Shown: piece after piece, positions 1 to 4,763 of the stretch | How the letters are laid out: every line of letters starts with the position of its first letter | Position numbering within the stretch: the first letter of the stretch is position 1 | Origin: Clostridia bacterium | Lineage (GTDB): Bacteria; Bacillota; Clostridia; Oscillospirales; UBA644 | DNA length: 6,700 bases | Assembly (NCBI GenBank): GCA_014872655.1 | Contig: WHHJ01000075.1 | Location: forward strand, 1-6,700 | Direction: 5' to 3' | Position numbers and translations under genes: made by a program | Notes under the pieces: generated by a model | What the model saw: the letters and a program-made list of their open reading frames with translations, nothing else | Databases searched by the model: none | What the model was told of the DNA's origin: nothing

Positions 1-22
1 GTTAAATTTATTATTAAAAAGA

Positions 23-529
23 TCAATATAGCAATCTTGAAATGAAACACGCCATTATAACAGAAACAAAATCTGCTGCAAAGGCGGCAATCAGAAGTTT
101 CCCGTATTTTTTTGCTTTACCTCCAAGATAAATACTCATTGTGTATAGAGTTGTTTCGGTAGAGGCCGCTATCACGGCTGCAGTTCTGCCGATATAAGTA
201 TCAACACCGTATGTTTTTAACATATTATCCAATAAAGCTAAAGAACCCGATCCGGAAAATGGACGTAATAAGGCCATCGGCAATAATTCTGACGGAACCC
301 CGATCATCTGAGTAGCTGGTGCAAGAAATTGTGCCAATAGGTCCATGGCACCACAAGCTCGAAACATATTGACAGCCGTTAATACTAACATTAAAATTGG
401 AAAAATGCGAACGACGGTTTGCATGCCTTCTTTTACGCCGTCTGTAAAGGCAGATAAGATATCTGTTTTTTTAATCAATGCATATAAAAAAATCAGAGCA
501 ATTAAAATTAAGATGATGAGATTATACAT
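23..529 (-). CDS. spmB: Spore maturation protein B (SpmB)
   Basis: A 168-residue integral membrane protein of the nucleoside-recognition/Gate superfamily, SpmB branch. In Bacillus subtilis SpmA and SpmB act with the sporulation peptidase DacB in spore-core dehydration and heat resistance; that role is carried over from the family and not shown here. Visible evidence: a hydrophobic N-terminal helix (residues 3-19), the family signature LLPMALLRPFSGSGSLALL (about 82-100), the STETTLYTMSIYLGG block (123-137) and a C-terminal membrane helix (about 145-166). Length matches the family. The ATG lies 1 nt after the spmA stop, with only a weak GA-rich site (GAAAGAAGA) upstream, so translation is probably coupled to spmA. 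No terminator is visible in the 22 nt left before the window edge. Confidence 0.93.
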   Translation of the reverse strand: MYNLIILILIALIFLYALIKKTDILSAFTDGVKEGMQTVVRIFPILMLVLTAVNMFRACGAMDLLAQFLAPATQMIGVPSELLPMALLRPFSGSGSLALLDNMLKTYGVDTYIGRTAAVIAASTETTLYTMSIYLGGKAKKYGKLLIAAFAADFVSVIMACFISRLLY

Positions 530-530
530 T

Positions 531-1103
531 TTATAGTCTTCTTTCGTTTCGGTAAAACAGGCGAATGAAAAGAATGCCGGTAATACATGCCGTAAATTGA
601 GAAATCAAAACAGCCGGCAGAATGGCAAACGGTTCCGATGATCCATTTGCTTGTAAAATAGCGGCTATTGTTGTGGGGAAAAGCTGAATGGATGCGGTGT
701 TTAGAATAATAAACGTAGCTACAGATAAGTCCGGAACAGTGCGTCCGTTCATAAGATGATTTGTTGCTCGGATTCCAAACGGAGTGGCTGCGTTTCCTAA
801 TCCCAGCATGTTTGAAGCAATGTTCATGCAAACAGCATCTTGTGCTTCCGGATTTTGTTGAATATTCGGAATGAGACGTTTTAAAACAGGATACAGTATT
901 TTAGATATTGTTTCGGTGATCCCGGCTTTTTTGGCTACATTCATAATTCCGCAAAACAGACAGATGATTCCTCCTGTTTTCAGACAAAAACTAATACTGT
1001 CCGATGCCCCGCTGAAAAAGATGTCGTAAATATTTTCTGTGTGATTGATTATAGAGAAAATAATTGAGATCAACAACAAAACAGCAGCAATAATTCCGAC
1101 CAT
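531..1103 (-). CDS. spmA: Spore maturation protein A (SpmA)
   Basis: A 190-residue membrane protein, first gene of the spmA-spmB pair. The strongest evidence is the SpmA signature NIASNMLGLGNAATPFGI (residues 94-111), preceded by a hydrophobic N-terminus (1-20), a G-rich membrane segment (43-56) and the KLIP-type segment before position 80, and followed by the FIILNTASIQLFPTTIAAI block (131-149) and a C-terminal membrane helix (about 160-183). The ATG is supported by an AAGGAAGG site 7 nt upstream (plus-strand 1111-1117). In B. subtilis these genes follow dacB in a sigma-E-controlled operon; here spmA is the first gene of a divergent transcription unit and no dacB precedes it. I could not assign a sigma-E-type promoter with confidence. 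Generic annotation as a nucleoside transporter or recognition protein would reflect the shared Gate domain only. Confidence 0.93.
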   Translation of the reverse strand: MVGIIAAVLLLISIIFSIINHTENIYDIFFSGASDSISFCLKTGGIICLFCGIMNVAKKAGITETISKILYPVLKRLIPNIQQNPEAQDAVCMNIASNMLGLGNAATPFGIRATNHLMNGRTVPDLSVATFIILNTASIQLFPTTIAAILQANGSSEPFAILPAVLISQFTACITGILFIRLFYRNERRL

Positions 1104-1166
1104 GTAACATCCTTCCTTTCACTTGTTAAAGTATATTTGACAAATATATTTTTTATGTTAAAAGAC

Positions 1167-1195
1167 TTGTATTTCGGCAAAAAATATGCTATAAT
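1167..1195 (+). promoter_or_regulatory. Sigma-A-type promoter of the glycoside-hydrolase-like gene
   Basis: A -35 hexamer TTGTAT (1167-1172), a 17-bp spacer and a perfect -10 TATAAT (1190-1195), with an extended TG one base upstream of the -10 (1187-1188). Transcription would start near 1202, leaving a leader of about 65 nt before the ATG at 1269. Position and strength also show that an ORF read as starting at 1137 cannot be right, because that start lies upstream of the promoter. Confidence 0.75.
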
Positions 1196-1230
1196 ATGCA
1201 AAGCAAATTCCCATTGCAGGGGAGAGGAGG

Positions 1231-1263
1231 ATGATCCGGTCATCTGTTGTGGATCGGATGTAA
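1231..1263 (+). CDS. Possible 10-codon leader ORF
   Basis: The ORF encodes MIRSSVVDRM and ends with TAA 5 nt before the ATG of the next gene. A near-ideal Shine-Dalgarno tract, GGAGAGGAGG (1221-1230), directly abuts its ATG, closer than the usual 5-9 nt. The next gene at 1269 has only a weak site of its own (GGAT, about 1256-1259), so this tract may load ribosomes that terminate and restart at 1269. The RNA can also fold into a small hairpin here (1229-1234 with 1240-1245, loop UCCGG). No family is recognisable in ten residues. The tract could instead simply be a poorly placed ribosome site with no peptide made. Confidence 0.3.
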   Translation: MIRSSVVDRM

Positions 1264-1268
1264 TCTAT

Positions 1269-2465
1269 ATGAAAAAACAGATAAATATTGGTTCTATGTA
1301 CGGTGTACGTGATGAAGATTTTGTAAAGGGTATTATTGATGAAATTCCAGAAAAAGATTTTCGTGATTTGGTGGCAAACGGTCAGAATCTATTGTTTTTG
1401 ACGATTGTTCACGGAAGTCCTATTTGGGAGAAATGTTTTGCCCGCTGCCTTGCAATGGCTGAAAAATATAATATTCGAGTCGTGGTTCATGACAATGTGA
1501 TGAACGATCTGGGGATGAATATTACGCCGGAAGATGTGAAGAAGTATACGGCAGGATATGCGAATAGTCCCGTCTATGTTGGGCAGGGCTTCCATGATGA
1601 ACCCAGCAGTGCGACTTATCCTGAAATTGCAAAATTGATTTCTACTTATAAGTCGGTATATCCGGACAAGATGACCTTTGTAAACTTGTTGCCAATGTAT
1701 GCGGCAAATTTTGTTTTCGGTGACGATGATTTTGAAACGTATCTGGAAGACTTTGCTAAGATTGTAGATTGCGAATATATCTGCACAGATGTGTATCCGT
1801 TGTTGATTGACGGAGATACCAAATATACTTATGATGATTATTTACGCAGTTTTGATATTCAGGCGCAGCTTTGTCGTAAATATAATCGGGAATTCCGTAT
1901 GTACATTCAGTCTATGGAGTTTTTGCCGAACCGGGAACCCAGTTTAGAAGACTTTCGTTTCCAAGTTTATTGCGCGCTTTCTTTTGGCGCCCGGACGATT
2001 CTGCATTTTCTTTATGATGTACCAGGTGGGGCTATTCGTAAAGACCGGACAAAAAAATCGGTTTGGTCCTATTCTCGTACAGTCAATAATGAGTTGAATG
2101 CAATATCTGATGTATATGTTCAATATAAAAATGTTGGTGCGTATACATTTAAGACAGAAGACGCTCCGGTTTATGCAGATTTTGATAATGAATATCAGGA
2201 TTTTGATACCATTCAGTCTCTGACAGCCAATGAAACGATTCTGATTGGTTGTTTTGAGAAAGAAGAGGGGGCAGGAACGGCATTTACGTTGGTAAATCTG
2301 TCTGAACTGCAGGATTATACAGTTGCTGAGGTAGAGTTTGAATTAAAAGACGCCGGTAAGGTAACCTTGTATCAAAAGGGAATTCCGTATGAACTGACGC
2401 CTGTTGACGGAAAATATTATGTGGTGCTTGACAGCGGCGAAGGCGTGTTTGTAACAGTTGAATAG
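1269..2465 (+). CDS. Predicted cytoplasmic TIM-barrel glycoside hydrolase-like protein
   Basis: A 398-residue protein without a signal peptide or membrane segment. It resembles a group of mostly uncharacterised Firmicute and Bacteroidete proteins related to (beta/alpha)8-barrel glycoside hydrolases. Recognisable blocks, numbered from the ATG at 1269, are: NLLFLTIVHGSPIW (40-53); VYVGQGFHDEPSSATYPEI (102-120) with the D110-E111 pair where a barrel hydrolase would carry its acid/base; NLLPMYA (139-145); the TDVYP strand end (173-177); YIQSMEF (212-218); and FRFQVYCALSFGARTILHFLYD (positions about 229-250). The final 100 or so residues look like a beta-rich domain. Substrate and catalysis are unknown. 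In-frame codons reach back to 1137, but that region contains the promoter and an unlikely peptide, so ATG 1269 is preferred despite a weak ribosome site. The gene stands alone between divergent spmA and a hairpin, so neighbours give no clue to its substrate. Confidence 0.6.
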   Translation: MKKQINIGSMYGVRDEDFVKGIIDEIPEKDFRDLVANGQNLLFLTIVHGSPIWEKCFARCLAMAEKYNIRVVVHDNVMNDLGMNITPEDVKKYTAGYANSPVYVGQGFHDEPSSATYPEIAKLISTYKSVYPDKMTFVNLLPMYAANFVFGDDDFETYLEDFAKIVDCEYICTDVYPLLIDGDTKYTYDDYLRSFDIQAQLCRKYNREFRMYIQSMEFLPNREPSLEDFRFQVYCALSFGARTILHFLYDVPGGAIRKDRTKKSVWSYSRTVNNELNAISDVYVQYKNVGAYTFKTEDAPVYADFDNEYQDFDTIQSLTANETILIGCFEKEEGAGTAFTLVNLSELQDYTVAEVEFELKDAGKVTLYQKGIPYELTPVDGKYYVVLDSGEGVFVTVE

Positions 2466-2472
2466 TGAGGAT

Positions 2473-2511
2473 ACGTACAAGAGGTCAAGCCATGCTTGAC
2501 TTTTTGTACGT
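2473..2511 (+). terminator. 18-bp hairpin, probable intrinsic terminator or attenuator
   Basis: The left arm (2473-2490) and right arm (2494-2511) pair over all 18 positions, counting two G-U pairs, around a three-base CAT loop. The core is GTCAAGC/GCTTGAC, followed by TTTTT (2501-2505). The shorter core stem plus that T run looks like an intrinsic terminator; the outer ACGTAC/GTACGT pairs extend it past the T run, which is atypical. It begins 8 nt after the preceding stop codon and ends 23 nt before the tatD start, so it either ends the upstream transcript or partly attenuates read-through into tatD and the ATPase genes. Confidence 0.65.
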
Positions 2512-2534
2512 CAAAAATTTATAGGAGTTTTACT

Positions 2535-3305
2535 GTGAAAAAAATGTTATTTGATGCGCATGCACATCTTGATGATTGTCAATTTGATATAGATCGACAC
2601 GACGTGATCGGACAGTTGAAAGAAAACGGAGTGGGTTTTGTAGTGGATGTCGGTGCGGATCTGTCCAGTTCAAAAACGGCAATTGCATTGGCAGAACAGT
2701 ATGATTTCATCTATGCGGCTGCCGGAGTTCATCCGCAGGAGACAGCTGAAATGACTGTGCAGAAATTAGATGAGTTACGTTCTTTATTATTACACCCAAA
2801 ATGCGTTGCGCTTGGAGAAATCGGGTTGGATTATCATTACCAAGAAAATCCTCCCAAACAAATTCAGCAAGACTGGTTTGAAAAACAAGTCCAATTGGCT
2901 GAGCAGATGAATAAGCCGGTAATCATTCATGACCGGGAAGCCCACGAGGACTGTTTTCATATTTTAAAAAGACATTCTGTACGAGGTGTGTTCCATTGCT
3001 TCAGCGGTTCGGCTGAGTTTGCCAAGGAGTTGCTGAAAGCTGGATATTATATTTCATTTACAGGTGTAGTTACTTTTCAGAATGCTAAAAAAGCTGTTGA
3101 GGCTGTTAAAGTTGTTCCGTTGGATCGGTTGATGATCGAGACTGATTGTCCGTATATGGCTCCTGTCCCCAATCGTGGAAAACGCAACGAGCCCGCTTAT
3201 GTGCGATATACGGCAGAGAAAATAGCACAAATTAAAGAGATTGATGTAGAAACTGTAATAGAAAAAACAACGCAAAATGCGATGACATTTTACGGTATTT
3301 CTTAA
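2535..3305 (+). CDS. tatD: TatD-family metal-dependent hydrolase (DNase)
   Basis: A 256-residue cytoplasmic TIM-barrel enzyme of the TatD family, which in characterised members acts as a metal-dependent nuclease on DNA 3' ends. All expected metal ligands are present: HAH (H9, H11), GEIGLDYH (E95), IIHDREAHED (H132), FHCFSG (H154) and IETDCPY (D204), along with GVHP (64-67) and the NRGKRNEP block (positions 213-220). Length is normal for the family. GTG 2535 is chosen because AGGAG (2523-2527) sits 7 nt upstream and the protein then begins MKKMLFDAHAH; the TTG at 2496 lies inside the hairpin and the ATG at 2544 is too far from the site. It ends 24 nt before the first ATPase gene, suggesting cotranscription. 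YcfH/YabD-type naming is equally suitable. Confidence 0.93.
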   Translation: MKKMLFDAHAHLDDCQFDIDRHDVIGQLKENGVGFVVDVGADLSSSKTAIALAEQYDFIYAAAGVHPQETAEMTVQKLDELRSLLLHPKCVALGEIGLDYHYQENPPKQIQQDWFEKQVQLAEQMNKPVIIHDREAHEDCFHILKRHSVRGVFHCFSGSAEFAKELLKAGYYISFTGVVTFQNAKKAVEAVKVVPLDRLMIETDCPYMAPVPNRGKRNEPAYVRYTAEKIAQIKEIDVETVIEKTTQNAMTFYGIS

Positions 3306-3329
3306 AAATAGAGAGGGAGGCCTGCAAAG

Positions 3330-3647
3330 ATGGCGGCGGATATCATTAACGATGTCGTTGCATGTGAAGAGGCTGCACAAGATATTTTAACTCAAGCGCA
3401 AGAAAAAAAAGCGCAAATGCTGCAACGATTGGATAAAGAGATAAAAAACATGCGAGAACACACGCTTTCGCAAGCAAATCGAAAGTTTGAAGAGGATAGT
3501 CGGAAAGCGAAGGAAGATTTTGATCAAAAAATATCCCAGTTGGAGAAAAAGCATACCGAACAGCTTTTGACTCTGCGTAAAACTTATGATGAAAAAAGTG
3601 CGCAGTGTGTTCATACGATATTTTGCAGAATTACCGATACGGAATAA
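3330..3647 (+). CDS. V/A-type ATP synthase subunit G/H (peripheral-stalk coiled coil)
   Basis: A 105-residue, strongly charged, almost wholly helical protein with a coiled coil from about residue 10 to 92, rich in Lys, Glu, Gln and Ala and lacking a membrane segment. In V/A-ATPases this small subunit (NtpF in Enterococcus, AhaH in archaea) pairs with subunit E to form the peripheral stalk tying the V1 head to the membrane stator. The assignment rests on size, coiled-coil character and position just before subunits C and I, because coiled coils carry little family signature. The ATG has a strong GAGGGAGG site (3313-3320) 9 nt upstream. The next reading frame opens 2 nt after its stop. Confidence 0.72.
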   Translation: MAADIINDVVACEEAAQDILTQAQEKKAQMLQRLDKEIKNMREHTLSQANRKFEEDSRKAKEDFDQKISQLEKKHTEQLLTLRKTYDEKSAQCVHTIFCRITDTE

Positions 3648-3649
3648 GG

Positions 3650-3772
3650 ATGCATGAAAACGGATTGAAGGCGGTGAATTCATACGGCGATAGGAGCTTT
3701 TATTCAGTACGGAGCGATCTGCGCAAAAGCAAAGGCAAAGTATGCCAAGCGATTGACGGAAAAAGATTATGA
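3650..3772 (+). other. Short ORF overlapping the subunit C 5' end
   Basis: A 40-codon frame opens with ATG 2 nt after the subunit G/H stop and runs out of frame into subunit C. It begins MHENGLKAVNSYGDRSF; if one T is dropped from TTTT (3698-3701) or a +1 shift occurs on TTT-T, it continues directly as IQYGAICAKAKAKY in the subunit C frame. It may therefore be the real subunit C beginning, separated by a frameshift or a sequence error, rather than a separate gene. GTG 3674 lies in the same frame. On its own it matches no family that I recognise. Confidence 0.35.
3670..3701 (+). promoter_or_regulatory. Two ribosome binding sites before subunit C without a standard start codon
   Basis: GGCGGTGA (3670-3677) matches the anti-Shine-Dalgarno complement GGAGGTGA at 7 of 8 positions and lies 6 nt before an in-frame ACG (3684). 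AGGAG (3692-3696) lies 5 nt before an in-frame ATT (3702). The first also overlaps the stop codon TGA (3675-3677) that closes the subunit C frame upstream. Either could serve a non-standard start; alternatively AGGAG could act as an internal frameshift stimulator ahead of TTTT (3698-3701). Confidence 0.45.
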
Positions 3773-4739
3773 GGCACTGTTAGCCCGAAAGACAGTTTCG
3801 GAAGTTACCCTGCAATTGAAGCAAACGGCGCTTTATGCAAAAGATTTTGAAGATATTGATGAGCGTTTTGTCCATCGGCAGCAGTTGGAGACTCTGTTAA
3901 AAAAATCGCTTTATCAGGATTTAAAAAGTTTGAAATATTTTGCAGGTTCTTCGGAGAAAAAAATATTAGACGCATACTATTCACAGAGTGAACTGGCTTA
4001 TATTATGCGCGTCATTCGCAGTATTCAAGCTGGGTCTGCGGTGCAAAAGAATATACTGATTGCAACGGATATGAATGTGTCCCGACATTCCGAAGGCGTT
4101 GCAGAATTAGCAACGGCAACATCATTAGACGAATTTGTTCAGTTGTTGGAGAGGACCAAATATGCCGGGGCTTTTTCGGATATGGACTTGGCACATGCTG
4201 ATTATGCCACGATTGATATTGCACTGACGTCCAAGTTCTTTTCGTTACTGTTTAAATTTTTAAAGAAATATTTATCGGCAGCAGATTGTCGCCTGATTCA
4301 GAAACGGATCGGGACGGAAATTGATATTCGAAATATTTCCTGCATTCTGAGATTAAAAGAATATTTCCCAGAAGCAGATTTCTATCAGTATTTGTTGCCT
4401 TATGGTAAGTTCTTGAGTAAGGAAAAGCTGATATCCTTAGCGCATTCTTCGGACTTTTTGTCTGATTTGAAAACGGACTATCCTGGATATGCCGCATATT
4501 TTTCGACAGAAAAAAAACCGGATGATTCGATGGATAAGATTGAGTATCAGTTAAACAGAACGCTGATGCTTGCAGGACAGCCGTCTATTTGCGTGGTTTT
4601 GGCTTATTTGAGTTTGAGAGAGATTGAAATCAAAAATATCATTCATATTGTGGAAGGGGTCCGATACGGTACGTCGGTAGAAAATATCCGAAATTGTCTG
4701 GTCGGGGTCGGTTCTCAATATGATGTTGTTGAATCATGA
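3702..4739 (+). CDS. ntpC: V/A-type ATP synthase subunit C (start uncertain)
   Basis: Subunit C (NtpC/AhaC, related to eukaryotic subunit d) is an all-helical funnel that joins the central stalk to the membrane rotor ring. Family features: an N-terminal YGAICAKAKAKYAKRLT stretch running into EKDYEALLARKTVSEV, repeated helical KYF/Y segments, and a C-terminal block PSICVVLAYLSLREIEIKNI followed by a GTSVENIRNCL ending typical of the family. From ATT 3702 the product is 345 residues; from the first conventional start, TTG 3753, it is 328. The YGA to KRLT stretch resembles the family N-terminus yet lies upstream of TTG 3753, so the true start is probably further 5', where only ATT 3702, ATA 3690, ACG 3684 or ATT 3678 exist before TGA 3675. 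A one-base frame change from the ORF at 3650 is the alternative. The product identity is secure; the start is not. Confidence 0.85.
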   Translation: MQYGAICAKAKAKYAKRLTEKDYEALLARKTVSEVTLQLKQTALYAKDFEDIDERFVHRQQLETLLKKSLYQDLKSLKYFAGSSEKKILDAYYSQSELAYIMRVIRSIQAGSAVQKNILIATDMNVSRHSEGVAELATATSLDEFVQLLERTKYAGAFSDMDLAHADYATIDIALTSKFFSLLFKFLKKYLSAADCRLIQKRIGTEIDIRNISCILRLKEYFPEADFYQYLLPYGKFLSKEKLISLAHSSDFLSDLKTDYPGYAAYFSTEKKPDDSMDKIEYQLNRTLMLAGQPSICVVLAYLSLREIEIKNIIHIVEGVRYGTSVENIRNCLVGVGSQYDVVES

Positions 4740-4763
4740 ATATAAAAGAGGTAGGTGCTGATT

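Noticed and set aside
508..831. Antisense and shadow reading frames over spmA (similar cases at 1389-1595, 3054-3380, 3387-3683, 5346-5579 and 5819-6109)
   Set aside because: They overlap strongly supported genes in other frames, lack ribosome sites and show no recognisable motifs.
23..1103. Nucleoside transporter pair instead of SpmA/SpmB
   Set aside because: The shared Gate domain explains that label; both proteins carry the specific SpmA and SpmB signatures and the usual gene order.
1104..1166. Sporulation sigma-factor promoter for spmA on the minus strand
   Set aside because: A partial -10-like CATAAAAA is present but no -35 element lies at the right spacing, so I could not support a call.
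1137..1268. Upstream extension of the glycoside hydrolase-like ORF by 44 codons from a TTG at 1137
   Set aside because: The region contains the promoter (1167-1195) and an atypical Cys-rich peptide, and no ribosome site precedes 1137.
2428..2457. TTGACA at 2428-2433 as a -35 element for tatD
   Set aside because: No acceptable -10 follows; the best candidate (TAACAG) is poor, and the region codes for the preceding protein.
2496..2525. Promoter-like TTGACT and TATAGG with an 18-bp spacer before tatD
   Set aside because: Transcription would start at or past the ribosome binding site, and the -35 lies in the hairpin arm; chance match is more likely.
2496..2534. TTG 2496 as the start of tatD
   Set aside because: It lies inside the hairpin, has no ribosome site, and adds 13 residues before the conserved family N-terminus; GTG 2535 has AGGAG at good spacing.
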